A stretch of 24,400 bases of DNA from an uncultured Ruminococcus sp. (lineage in GTDB: Bacteria > Bacillota > Clostridia > Oscillospirales > Ruminococcaceae): contig CACZQG010000230.1 in the NCBI GenBank assembly GCA_902783235.1, positions 1 through 24,400 of the forward strand, in the 5' to 3' direction. A model generated the notes under the pieces. It ran no database searches, was not told the origin of the DNA, and saw only the letters and a program-made list of their open reading frames with translations. The position numbers were made by a program, and so were the translations under genes. Below, in pieces: positions 1-8,957 of the stretch; the stretch's first letter is position 1; each line of letters begins with the position of its first letter.

Positions 1-401
1 ATACTCAGCATATAAATAATCAAAGTACAGAAAATCAATATAGCGACAATATGAGCGAGCTTGTGCTGAAAAATCAGCAGCATGAGCTTACCGAAAACGA
101 GCTTATTGAACTGCAAAAAAACACTTATTACATCAGCGAAAAAAACGAGAGCACTTATAACAGCAATACTCAGCATATAAATAATCAAAGTACAGAAAAT
201 CAATATATCGACAATATGAGTGAGCTTGTGCTGAAAAATCAGCAGCATGAGCTTACCGAAAACGAGCTTATTGAACTGCAAAAAAACACTTATTACAGCA
301 GTGAGAAAAACGAGAACACCGATAACAGCAATACTCAGCATATAAATAATCAAAGTACAGAAAATCAGTATAGCGATAATATGAGTGAGCTTGTGCTGAA
401 A
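1..401 (+). repeat. 165-bp in-frame tandem repeat (two full copies plus partial flanks)
   Basis: Copy A is 51-215 and copy B is 216-380, each encoding 55 residues. A tail of a preceding copy (TQHINNQSTENQY) occupies bases 3-50, and a third copy starts at 381 with MSELVLKN before diverging. Copies A and B differ at only four residues (28, 34, 36 and 53 of the unit) and long DNA stretches are identical, which points to recent duplication or ongoing homogenisation. The array probably extends left of the window. Confidence 0.95.
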
Positions 402-2789
402 AATGAACAGCAGATATCTTCGGAACAACTTATCATAAATGATAGTGAATCATATATATCGGATGAAGCACTGAAAAAGATAGAACAGTATAGAGCCGAA
501 GGCTTTATTTTTGTAAGGGATGATCTGAATGAGATCACACGGCTCATGTCTGTTCCCGAGTTTAATACTGCTCTTGCCGAAAGCACGGAATACTTTGACT
601 CTATATCCAAGCACTATGTGAGTAACCTGTCCTGGGGCGAAAGATATTTTCATGATATCATTTCGGGAACACGTCTTTATATACCCGGAACAAAGGAATG
701 GTTTACATCACTTTTGTACACAGGAGAAAAAAGCAATGGCAATGCCTATAATATCCCATATGGTGAATATGATACTCTTGTATATTCGGAAAGCGGATCT
801 AATATTAATGAAATAATCGCAGACAGTGCAAATTTGTCTAAGCTTATAAAAAAGCTTGTTACCAATGGCGTTATTTCCGGTAATGTGAATGCCGATATAA
901 TTAATATATATGGTTTGACTTCAAAGAGATCGTCTTCGGTCATTAACAACCGGTTATATAGTGAGACAGAGCTGTATGCAAAAAATGTGTATATTAAAAA
1001 TAACATAAATGCTGCTCCGGATCTTTGGTCAAATATTTACAGAAGAGCTGTTAAAAGCAATGTAAGCATGATCTCGGATGATACGGTGTTGATATATAAT
1101 TCTGCTTTAAATGCATATTATAACGGAATGACAAGGCTTATGGAGTTGTCTCACGTCATTGGTCATGAAAAAGATAAGGAACGTCTTTTCAGGGAAAGCA
1201 TAAGGACAAAGGAGATCAGGGAACGGCTTATAAGTCAATTGCGGGATATATATTCATTTGCAGGGATAAATACCACAGACATCCGGTATCAATATAGTAT
1301 TCTTGATAGTATTCTTGCAGATAACAGCAAATACTACAGGATCAATGAAAGGCAAACTATTTCAGATATATCCTCTCATGACAATGTATATCCGATGGAT
1401 ATTTATAATAGCTCCGAATACTACAGCAGTGAGGATATGACGGTATATAATGGAAAAGCATCCTTTGAAGTCCAACGGGATAAGCCTCACACCATAGATG
1501 TGGGATCAGAGCGGATAGATTCAGCCGCAAGGGAAGTGATAAATAATGCATATGATGTGCTGCATAAGACTGTCAGGCAGTATATGCGTGATATAGGTAA
1601 TTCATATTCTGCACAATGGCTCGGTAATATTCTGAAATTGCATGATACGGGTGAAAGCCATACATACTACCATAATAAGAATATACATATTCTTCCGCCT
1701 GCACTGAGCTTATACTCTGACGAAAATGCCATGCCCGGTATTCATCCTGTTAATATAAGCATTATTCATCAGCAGGCAAAGATACGTCTTGATGCTGACA
1801 ATCGCATAAACAGTATCAATAATAATACAGATATTAACTATCGGTATAAGATGGGTAATGGTATTAATTATAATGACTATATGAACTATTATACCGAAAA
1901 CGGAGACAGCATTTTACATTCATCATTTTATGATAATGAGGATATGACTGTTTATACAAAAACAGATAATGATAATGCTTCACAAAGAAATGATATTATC
2001 AAGTCAAAAGAAGCAGTAAGAGCTGTACTTGATACAGTAGAAAAAACAGGGACAACAGGTATAGCAGACCTGGCAAAACAAAATGCCGTCAGGAAAAGCT
2101 TTAATAGTATTTTCAATATTTCGGGCAGTGATATTATGAAAAAATATGACATCAGTATTTTTTCTCCTGATCGAATATACCTGAGACATAAGGAAGGTCT
2201 TGTGCCGGAACACAGTGAGATAAATACCGATAATTATGTATATAGCAGCATATCAGACAGCAAAAGCCTGAACGCTCTGCAGGAAAAGAGCAGCAAGATG
2301 CATCGTGCCGGTCTGACAAATAGCGGCAGAGAAAGAAATGTATCTGGTATATCGGGAGGTATAAATAATAATGCAGATCATAATTACGATATATCCTCAG
2401 GGCTGAATGTATTTACATATCCTGATGCAGGGAATCATGGCGGCTCAGCTGCTTCTGCAAAAGCTCCTGAGAGGACTAATGTATTTCCCACAGCCGATCT
2501 GGTAAGTAGATTCGGTAATCTGATCGATGGAGTTGACCCCAATGCGCCTGGAGGCGGTATGTCCTTTGACAGCGGCAGCAGCGGTGAATTGGGACGGCTT
2601 CTTGTCCGTATCAATGAGACCGCTGCACAGACGGAGGAAAACAGCAGGCGTATTGAGGAAATGATGCAGCAGAAAGCAGAGGCTGAGCCTCATACCTTCA
2701 CATCAGGTGATGTGGAAAAGCTTTCGGGTGCTGTAATGGAAAGGATCAGAACACAGCTTAGATTTGAAAGATCCAGATTTTCCCAGTAG
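3..2789 (+). CDS. Large Asn/Tyr/Ser-rich CIS-cluster protein, 5' end missing
   Basis: The reading frame is open from the left edge (first in-frame codon at base 3) through ATG 51 to TAG at 2787-2789, so the true start probably lies upstream and ATG 51 is an internal repeat Met. Visible protein is over 900 residues. It opens with two near-identical 55-residue repeats starting MSELVLKN, then a long hydrophilic middle rich in Asn, Tyr, Ser and Asp with no evident membrane segment or signal peptide. A motif EDMTVY occurs twice (DNA near 1431 and 1938). The last 75 or so residues are predicted helical and charged, ending in Arg/Glu-rich RIRTQLRFERSR. I do not recognise the family. Its place just before the LysM connector gene is where eCIS loci carry a variable tube or adaptor gene, so a structural or adaptor role is possible. 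A tape-measure or effector role cannot be excluded. Confidence 0.75.
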   Translation, partial: TQHINNQSTENQYSDNMSELVLKNQQHELTENELIELQKNTYYISEKNESTYNSNTQHINNQSTENQYIDNMSELVLKNQQHELTENELIELQKNTYYSSEKNENTDNSNTQHINNQSTENQYSDNMSELVLKNEQQISSEQLIINDSESYISDEALKKIEQYRAEGFIFVRDDLNEITRLMSVPEFNTALAESTEYFDSISKHYVSNLSWGERYFHDIISGTRLYIPGTKEWFTSLLYTGEKSNGNAYNIPYGEYDTLVYSESGSNINEIIADSANLSKLIKKLVTNGVISGNVNADIINIYGLTSKRSSSVINNRLYSETELYAKNVYIKNNINAAPDLWSNIYRRAVKSNVSMISDDTVLIYNSALNAYYNGMTRLMELSHVIGHEKDKERLFRESIRTKEIRERLISQLRDIYSFAGINTTDIRYQYSILDSILADNSKYYRINERQTISDISSHDNVYPMDIYNSSEYYSSEDMTVYNGKASFEVQRDKPHTIDVGSERIDSAAREVINNAYDVLHKTVRQYMRDIGNSYSAQWLGNILKLHDTGESHTYYHNKNIHILPPALSLYSDENAMPGIHPVNISIIHQQAKIRLDADNRINSINNNTDINYRYKMGNGINYNDYMNYYTENGDSILHSSFYDNEDMTVYTKTDNDNASQRNDIIKSKEAVRAVLDTVEKTGTTGIADLAKQNAVRKSFNSIFNISGSDIMKKYDISIFSPDRIYLRHKEGLVPEHSEINTDNYVYSSISDSKSLNALQEKSSKMHRAGLTNSGRERNVSGISGGINNNADHNYDISSGLNVFTYPDAGNHGGSAASAKAPERTNVFPTADLVSRFGNLIDGVDPNAPGGGMSFDSGSSGELGRLLVRINETAAQTEENSRRIEEMMQQKAEAEPHTFTSGDVEKLSGAVMERIRTQLRFERSRFSQ

Positions 2790-2814
2790 AAATGATAAAA
2801 GAGGTGAGAGATAA

Positions 2815-3549
2815 ATGGGTTTTTCTTCTGCAATAGCAAAAGCAGCAGTATCAGTTGCTGAAAAACTGACCAGTACGAAAGCGGTAATAGTTATAGATGG
2901 ATCCTCTGCTGAGCAGATACCTGTTCAGTTTAATCCGTCGGAATACAGAATAGTGGATCGTTCCAACTTTTCCCAGAAGGAGAGAAGGAACAATAACGAA
3001 CCGGTGGTGAATTACAGCGGAAGTCCGCTTTCATCCCTTTCGGTAAAGCTGTATTTTGATAGTGATGAGCCTGTATCCGTGGGCTCTGTTGCGGATGCGG
3101 CAAAAAATCTTATATCAGGGAAATCCAAGGAAGAGCAGGATATAACCAAGACTATCAATAAAATAACTGCTTTGACACGTATAGATGGTGACAATCACAA
3201 GCCTCCGGGATGCGTATTTGTATGGGGTTCATTGATGTTTTCAGGATATGCGGAGAGCGTCAGTGTTTCATACACAATGTTTGATAATAAGGGAAAGCCG
3301 CTGCGTGCTGTAGTGGATCTTACAATGAGGGGATTTAATGATCCTCCGGAGCAGCGAAAAAGCCCTTTTATGTCTCCTGACAGAACAAAGGCAAGGATCA
3401 TGACTGAGGATAACAGCATATGGAATATTGCTGAAAATGAGTACGGTGATGTGAGAGAATGGCGAAGGATCGCAGATGCAAACAATATTGATGATCCGTT
3501 GTCGATCCCAATAGGTAAAGTATTGAAGGTGCCGTCAATTAATGACTGA
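2815..3549 (+). CDS. LysM-containing CIS tube-baseplate connector (Afp7/Pvc7-like)
   Basis: This is a 244-residue protein. The N-terminal region around residues 33-60 carries the pattern IPVQFNPSEYRI followed by FSQKERRN, typical of CIS/phage tube-associated proteins of this type. The C-terminus (about residues 195-242) is a LysM domain: IWNIAENEYGDVREWRRIA, then NNIDDP and PIGKVLKVP. In Afp/PVC particles the equivalent protein links the inner tube to the spike hub. Here it is followed directly by the hub and spike genes, which fits. GAGGTG at 2801-2806 lies 8 nt before ATG 2815. The LysM here most likely binds protein partners in the baseplate rather than peptidoglycan, by analogy with other tail LysM proteins. 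Confidence 0.88.
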   Translation: MGFSSAIAKAAVSVAEKLTSTKAVIVIDGSSAEQIPVQFNPSEYRIVDRSNFSQKERRNNNEPVVNYSGSPLSSLSVKLYFDSDEPVSVGSVADAAKNLISGKSKEEQDITKTINKITALTRIDGDNHKPPGCVFVWGSLMFSGYAESVSVSYTMFDNKGKPLRAVVDLTMRGFNDPPEQRKSPFMSPDRTKARIMTEDNSIWNIAENEYGDVREWRRIADANNIDDPLSIPIGKVLKVPSIND

Positions 3550-3572
3550 TATATGAAAAGTGGTGAATTGAT

Positions 3573-4655
3573 ATGGCGGATCTTATGACTGCCACTACGA
3601 ACTATAAAAAGCTCGAAAATAAGTATGGCAATTTTATTGTTCCGGCTTTAAAGATCAAATCGGGAGGCAGTGACCTTATATCATCACTGAATCTTAGCGT
3701 GCTGGAAATGCAGGTGACATTATCATTAGAATCAGCCGGTATGGTGATAATAAGGATCGGCGGTGCTTATGATGTTAAAAGCCATTCCTTTGATAAAAAG
3801 GTCAAAAACGGTTTTAAGCTGGGCAGCATAATGGAAATAGAGCTGGGATATCTGTCCGCTACAGAGCCTGTATTCAAAGGATATGTTGCAGGCATAGGCG
3901 CTGAGTTTACAGACGGACAGGCTATATTTGTGGTTAAGCTGCATGATGTCAGAAAGCTTATGATGACATCGGGAGTAAAACGTCAGATGTATGAGGTGAA
4001 AAACTATTCTGATGTGGTAAAGAAGATAATGGGAGATTATTCCAAGCTATGTTCGGTGGAATGTGATGACACAGACGATAAGCTGACAGCCCCCGTATCC
4101 CAAAGCACCAATGACTATAATTTTATCTGCCGTGAAATAATCAGTAAGGGAAAGTCAGAACGGGAGTTTTTTGTATTTATGGGTAAGGCATATTTTAGAA
4201 AACCTTTTAAGAATAAAAGTCCCATAATGACTGTTAATCTCGGACGTGAGCTTTTATGGTTCAGAATGATGGCGGATCATATGGATGCCAAGATACAGGT
4301 AGTGGGGTATGATCCTGTGAATTGCAAGGAGATAGTATCCGAAACGGTGGCAAAAAGCACAGAGCCGGTATCGGCACTTCTTTCACCGGTACCGACCCAG
4401 TATTTTATTGATGCAGATGCTGATAGTGAAGCAAAAGCCAAGATACGTGCTGAGGCAATTGCTTCCGGCGAGGTGATGAAGACTTGCTATGCAAGAGGTG
4501 AGCTTGTTGGGCTTCCTGAGATAGTCCCGGGGAGATTTATTCATGTGGATTCACTTGAAAAAATGGCAGATAAAAAGTATTACATAAGCGAGGTAAATCA
4601 CATTATCAGCAGTGATAGCTTTGTTACCCAATTTGAAACGAAAGGCTGGCAGTGA
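3573..4655 (+). CDS. CIS spike hub protein (gp27/late-control-D-like, N-terminal half of Afp8/VgrG)
   Basis: The product is 360 residues and matches the hub half of VgrG: beta-rich segments with LGSIMEIELGY at about residues 89-99, then VFKGYVAGIGAEF, and a central NDYNFICREIISKG region like the gp27/VgrG hub. The C-terminal part has the PEIVPGRFIHVDSLEKMADKKYYI pattern (broken here only for reading) that positions the ligand-like loop near the OB fold. It should trimerise under the tube and carry the spike. It ends in TGA at 4653-4655, overlapping the ATG of the spike gene (TGATG), so the two are probably translationally coupled. Afp8 and most VgrGs fuse these two parts; here they are separate. 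GGTGA at 3562-3566 precedes ATG 3573. Confidence 0.85.
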   Translation: MADLMTATTNYKKLENKYGNFIVPALKIKSGGSDLISSLNLSVLEMQVTLSLESAGMVIIRIGGAYDVKSHSFDKKVKNGFKLGSIMEIELGYLSATEPVFKGYVAGIGAEFTDGQAIFVVKLHDVRKLMMTSGVKRQMYEVKNYSDVVKKIMGDYSKLCSVECDDTDDKLTAPVSQSTNDYNFICREIISKGKSEREFFVFMGKAYFRKPFKNKSPIMTVNLGRELLWFRMMADHMDAKIQVVGYDPVNCKEIVSETVAKSTEPVSALLSPVPTQYFIDADADSEAKAKIRAEAIASGEVMKTCYARGELVGLPEIVPGRFIHVDSLEKMADKKYYISEVNHIISSDSFVTQFETKGWQ

Positions 4656-5425
4656 TGGGATTATATGATGAACTCAGACGGGCATCCGCACAAAATGGTG
4701 ATGGTCTTATGTACAGTATTGTGACGGGTGTTGTAAAGGAAAACTATAATAAGGATAATCCCGGAATGGTGAAGGTGGAGATGTTTTTGGGTGAGACAGG
4801 TAAGAACGTTACCGGTTGGGTTGCAGTCATGAGCCCCTACGCAGGTGAAGAATACGGCTTCTTTACTCTCCCTGAGGTGGGTTCTGAGGTGGTGGTCGCA
4901 TTTAATATGGGCGACCGTAACCGACCTGTAGTAATAGGTAGCCTATGGAGCGGAAAGAACAAGCTGCCTCAGGATACTGCTGTTCAGGACAATGTAAAAA
5001 AGCGCTTTATCACAAAAGGAAAAAATGAGATCTCCATTGATGATACCAAGGATAAGGAAAAAATTGAGATAAAGTCAGCCAAGGGCAGGAAAATACTTGT
5101 TGATGATGAAAAGGATTCCATGACCCTACAGGATAAGGACGGAAAGAATATGGTGGAGATCAACACAAAAAACAGTGAGATCTCCCTTTTGGCAGATAAA
5201 AAAATAGTTTTTAAGATCGGTGGTAAGGCAGTGCTCACTCTTGAAAGCAGTAAAGCAACTCTTACCAGTGGGACTATAGAGATCAAAGCTGACAGCAAGC
5301 TTGATCTTAAAGGGCAGACATTGAATGCTGAGGGTACGTCTTCAACAGTCAGCGGTTCCAGTTCACTTCAATTAAAATCCAGCGGAACAGCTATGCTAAA
5401 GGGCGCAATGGTAAAGGTGAATTAA
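4655..5425 (+). CDS. CIS spike protein, gp5-like OB fold plus beta-helix (gpV/VgrG C-terminal half)
   Basis: I take ATG 4655, which overlaps the previous stop by one base, over the GTG at 4652; the product is 256 residues. Residues about 20-105 form a gp5/VgrG OB-fold module: IVTGVVKENYN, WVAVMSPYAGEEYGFF, LPEVGSEVVVAFNMGDRNRP and VVIGSLWSGKN are hallmark segments. The rest (about 118-256) is a run of short beta-strand repeats alternating hydrophobic and charged or small residues (KIEIKSAKG, MTLQDKDG, ISLLADKK), consistent with a trimeric beta-helix needle. It would sit on the hub encoded just upstream and carry the PAAR-like tip encoded at 18866. Confidence 0.9.
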   Translation: MGLYDELRRASAQNGDGLMYSIVTGVVKENYNKDNPGMVKVEMFLGETGKNVTGWVAVMSPYAGEEYGFFTLPEVGSEVVVAFNMGDRNRPVVIGSLWSGKNKLPQDTAVQDNVKKRFITKGKNEISIDDTKDKEKIEIKSAKGRKILVDDEKDSMTLQDKDGKNMVEINTKNSEISLLADKKIVFKIGGKAVLTLESSKATLTSGTIEIKADSKLDLKGQTLNAEGTSSTVSGSSSLQLKSSGTAMLKGAMVKVN

Positions 5426-5506
5426 TGTATAACCGCACAATCACGCTGATGGCTTTGCATTTCAGTTGAGGGTGCATTATCGGTGTGAAACGTGAATGTC
5501 TATAAT

Positions 5507-5512
5507 AGGAGG
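5507..5512 (+). promoter_or_regulatory. Shine-Dalgarno site AGGAGG that favours ATG 5524
   Basis: AGGAGG lies 11 nt before ATG 5524 but only 2 nt before an in-frame GTG at 5515, so the ATG start is preferred. A TATAAT sits directly before it at 5501-5506, but no good -35 box is seen. Confidence 0.7.
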
Positions 5513-5523
5513 AAGTGATAAAA

Positions 5524-5952
5524 ATGCCGGATCACAATACAGACAACTTTCTTGGAACAGGATTCAAGTTTCCCGTACAGGTGGATCCCAATACAGGTAA
5601 GGTACTCACCGCTTCCAATGAAGAGGATATAAGTGAATCTATAAGAATAATACTTTCCACGCAGCCGGGGGAAAGACCTATGCTGCCGCATTTTGGCTGC
5701 TCTATTAATTCTTTTGTATTTGATACACCGGATTATACTACTTTTTCCATGATGCGCCGTGAAGTGGAGAATGCTCTCATAATGTGGGAGCCAAGAATAA
5801 AGGATATTAATGTTGAGGTAACTCAGTCTCAAAGGGACAGCGGAATGCTGATCATTAAAATAAATTATGTTGTGCGCTCTACCAATAATCCATATAACCT
5901 GGTATATCCATTCTATATCAGTGAAGGTTATAGAAAAAGTGCGGAAGTCTGA
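5524..5952 (+). CDS. gp25-like baseplate wedge protein (Afp9-like)
   Basis: This is a 142-residue protein from ATG 5524. It contains the gp25/GPW-family signature: FPVQVDPNTGKV at the N-terminus, then EEDISESIRIILSTQPGERP, MLPHFGCSINSFVFD, and a helix with EVENALIMWEPRI. Family members are lysozyme-like folds without catalytic activity that nucleate sheath assembly at the baseplate. Its length is typical, and it sits before the baseplate-J genes as in Afp/PVC order. It begins after a 98-bp gap that follows the spike gene; I see no supported gene in that gap. Confidence 0.93.
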   Translation: MPDHNTDNFLGTGFKFPVQVDPNTGKVLTASNEEDISESIRIILSTQPGERPMLPHFGCSINSFVFDTPDYTTFSMMRREVENALIMWEPRIKDINVEVTQSQRDSGMLIIKINYVVRSTNNPYNLVYPFYISEGYRKSAEV

Positions 5953-5986
5953 TGATAATATATATCATGAAGGGATGGTGATATAA

Positions 5987-8944
5987 ATGATAAAGCCGGA
6001 TATGAGAGACAGGGAGGATATTAAAAGGATCTTTAAGGAGAAAGCTGAGAGCTATACTCCCGAATGGAATATGAATACAGATGACCCCGATATTGCAGCA
6101 GCTCTTGCTCTGGTGTGTACAGATATGTTTGAAAATACTATGAAACGCATAAATGCTCTTCCTGTTAAGAATATTATTGCATTTCATAATACTTTCAATG
6201 CATCCTTGCTCCCGGCTTCTCCATCCATGGGATATGTAAGCTTCTCATTGTCTTCCTCTGATCTGGGGTCTACAGAGGTGCCCGGGGGAACGGTGTTATC
6301 TTCCTACAGCAAGGATGGGACCACTGTCAGATTTGAAACCGGGGATGATATCCTGGTCTCGCCTTGTCATATTGAGTGCGCTTTTTGCGTTGATGATAAG
6401 GCAGATCATATCTGTGAATATCCGGATATTATTTCATCCCGAACCGATCTTTTTGAGCTTTGTCAACCGAATATTCAGACCCATGTATTAAAGATCGTTC
6501 ATCCATATGCATTTAATTTACAGAGTCACGGAAAAATATGTGTTAAATTTTGTCATATGGGCGGTACGGGAGTAAAAGCTGAGTTTATACAGGCATTAGC
6601 AGATGTAAATGCAACCCGGATCGAATACTTTGATGAAAATGAAAGGTTCAGCAGTTTTTCCAGTGTATATGAGAAAAACGGCTGCTTGTACCTTGTGTTG
6701 GAAAACTCGGATCCTCCATTTAAAAAGGATGAAAATGGTTTTGTTATCCGTATTACCGTAAAGGATATATCCGTATTTGAGGGGTTCAGCTTTTCCTTTG
6801 CTGAGGCATATCCTTCCGGGGAGGGTATCGAAGCAGACAGCCTCACAAACGGTAATCTTGATCTGGAAAAAAAAAGTTTCTTTCCCTTTGGAGAAAGGTT
6901 TCAGCTTTTTAATGAGATATATTTCGGATGCAGTGAGGTACTGGATAAGAGAGGAGCGGAGATCAATATCTCCTTTGATCTTAGTCTTACAGAGGTGCCC
7001 ATAGAGAATCAGCTCATTGACGATGGTATTAACTGGAAATGGGTGGCAAAGAAAAGTGATTTCACCAAAATGCCCGAGTATAAGATCTCTATCACAAATG
7101 TCATATGGGAATATTATAACGGAAGCGGTTGGTGCAGGCTTTTCCCTGACAGCTCTTACAGTGAGATGTTCAACTATAAGCAGGGTGCCGAAAAAAGCTT
7201 TCAGAGTATGAACTTTAAATGCCCTGATGATATATGTGAGCTGTTTGTGGGTGCCAGAAGCGGCTACTATATTCGGGCAAGGGTCTTGAGCGCAGAAAAT
7301 CTGTATAAACTAAAGGGTGTATATATGTCACCAAATATACGGAATCTCTCATTCAGCTATTCCTACCGTGAAAACGGGTGCAGGATACTTGAAATGAACG
7401 CTATGAATAATCTTGAAATAAAGGATTACAGTGTTGTAATGCAGAAGGGTGAATCATTCAGGCCTTTTATAAAAACGGGTATTGACAAACGTACCGTGTA
7501 TCTTGGATTATCCCATCCGCCTGAAAAAGGACCTATGAGAATATTCTGGGATATAATGAAAAAACCTGTAACGCAGAAGAATGAACTGATATGGGAGTAC
7601 TATACTGCAGATGGCTGGAAAGCCATGAATATTGCTGATGAAACCGAGGGATTCAGCAGATCAGGTGTTACAGTGATACTGGATAACAGCAAGCCTGTGA
7701 GCAAAAGGCTCTTTGACAGGGAGCTTTATTGGATACGTCTTATAGATGCAGGTAATGTATTCAGAGAGGTCTCACCTGAATATCCCATATGTATCGGTGT
7801 TCAGCATAATAGTGTTATGGCTTATAATGTTGATGGACGGAAAGAGGAGATATTCTCCATGAATGTATATCTGGAGAATACCGAGATCGAGTTGTCATCC
7901 GGGAATATTATGGAGCTGTCATTGTATGTTAATGAGACATCCACTATTACTGATGCGGAAATAGATGTCCTTAAAGCCCGGGGAAAACTTGTGGTTGATA
8001 ACAAAGGATCAGGACTTGAAAAAAGCTTCTGGGTATTATGGGAGGAAACCGACAGCTTTATATCCAAAAATAATACTTCACGGTGTTATATTCTTGATCG
8101 CAGAAATGGACTTATAAAATTCGGAAATGGCAGGAACGGCAGGATACCTTCCGTATTTGAGCCTGACAATATCAGGGTAAAATATACTATTGGAGGGGGA
8201 AAACATACAAATGCCCTGCCGGGAACTATAAATACTATTGAGCGCTCCATAGGATTTGTAACAGGTGTAACAAATCCTGCCAGCTTTTACGGCGGCTGCG
8301 ATGAGGAAAATCTGTATGAAGCTGTAAAGCGATGCAGAGTTATGATGAGGACACAGGGAAAGGTGATAACCAGACGTGATCTTGAGGAGCTGGCATTTTA
8401 TTCCTCACGAAATGTGAAAAGAGTCAAATGCTTTGCAGGACTTGATATAAACGGTGAAAAACGCAAGGGTGCAGTAACTATCGTTGTTCAAAAGAAGGAA
8501 AATTCCGATTTCTCAAGGATAAAAAATGAGATCCTTCGGAATCTCATGCCCATTCTGCCCCTTCAACTTGCCGGATCCGGTCTTTTGCAGATAATTGAGC
8601 CGGTAAATATAATAGTTAATATAAGGGCGGAGATCCGTGTGAAGTCACTGGATGGAGTATTCTCTCTCAAAAGAAATGTTGAGGAATGCCTGGAAAGCTT
8701 TATAAATGCATTTTCAGGTGATGAAAATGACAGCGACTGGAAGCTTGGAAGGATTCCTAATGAGTATCAGGTGAGAAGTGCCATTTCTAAGCTGGCAAAT
8801 ATAGATTACATAAAGAATATCCATGTTAATACGTATGTACAGGGAAATGGCGGACTGAATGAAATAGATGAAGAAGGGATACAGAAACTGTATTATGTTA
8901 TGCCGGGAAATGGTTTACATGATATAATCGTATCTCTCACATAG
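5987..8944 (+). CDS. Large baseplate-J-like wedge protein (Afp11-like)
   Basis: The 985-residue product starts with YTPEWNMNTDDPDIAAALALV, a variant of the PEW...DPG pattern that opens CIS baseplate-J proteins. Two internal modules share a WEYY...GW core (about residues 378-388 and 532-542), each followed by an acidic F-rich strand region, as in large Afp11-type proteins. The C-terminal third has IRVKYTIGGGKHTNALPGTI, then a helical region with RCRVMMRTQGKVITRRDLEELAF. That segment is the gp6/baseplate-J hallmark. It should form the iris-like ring of the baseplate wedges. A GATGGTGA site precedes ATG 5987 and the gene follows the gp25-like gene by 34 bp. Confidence 0.9.
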   Translation: MIKPDMRDREDIKRIFKEKAESYTPEWNMNTDDPDIAAALALVCTDMFENTMKRINALPVKNIIAFHNTFNASLLPASPSMGYVSFSLSSSDLGSTEVPGGTVLSSYSKDGTTVRFETGDDILVSPCHIECAFCVDDKADHICEYPDIISSRTDLFELCQPNIQTHVLKIVHPYAFNLQSHGKICVKFCHMGGTGVKAEFIQALADVNATRIEYFDENERFSSFSSVYEKNGCLYLVLENSDPPFKKDENGFVIRITVKDISVFEGFSFSFAEAYPSGEGIEADSLTNGNLDLEKKSFFPFGERFQLFNEIYFGCSEVLDKRGAEINISFDLSLTEVPIENQLIDDGINWKWVAKKSDFTKMPEYKISITNVIWEYYNGSGWCRLFPDSSYSEMFNYKQGAEKSFQSMNFKCPDDICELFVGARSGYYIRARVLSAENLYKLKGVYMSPNIRNLSFSYSYRENGCRILEMNAMNNLEIKDYSVVMQKGESFRPFIKTGIDKRTVYLGLSHPPEKGPMRIFWDIMKKPVTQKNELIWEYYTADGWKAMNIADETEGFSRSGVTVILDNSKPVSKRLFDRELYWIRLIDAGNVFREVSPEYPICIGVQHNSVMAYNVDGRKEEIFSMNVYLENTEIELSSGNIMELSLYVNETSTITDAEIDVLKARGKLVVDNKGSGLEKSFWVLWEETDSFISKNNTSRCYILDRRNGLIKFGNGRNGRIPSVFEPDNIRVKYTIGGGKHTNALPGTINTIERSIGFVTGVTNPASFYGGCDEENLYEAVKRCRVMMRTQGKVITRRDLEELAFYSSRNVKRVKCFAGLDINGEKRKGAVTIVVQKKENSDFSRIKNEILRNLMPILPLQLAGSGLLQIIEPVNIIVNIRAEIRVKSLDGVFSLKRNVEECLESFINAFSGDENDSDWKLGRIPNEYQVRSAISKLANIDYIKNIHVNTYVQGNGGLNEIDEEGIQKLYYVMPGNGLHDIIVSLT

Positions 8945-8945
8945 T

Positions 8946-8951
8946 GAGGTG
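8946..8951 (+). promoter_or_regulatory. Shine-Dalgarno site GAGGTG that favours ATG 8958
   Basis: GAGGTG lies 6 nt before ATG 8958 and contains the alternative in-frame GTG at 8949, so the GTG is very unlikely to be used. Confidence 0.75.
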
Positions 8952-8957
8952 AAAAGA

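Noticed and set aside
1..401. CRISPR array reading of the left-edge repeats
   Set aside because: The repeats are 165 bp, contiguous without spacers, and in frame within a coding sequence.
5466..5512. Possible promoter with TTGAGG and TATAAT before the gp25-like gene
   Set aside because: The boxes are 29 nt apart and the -10 directly abuts the ribosome site, so a transcript from it would lack the ribosome site.
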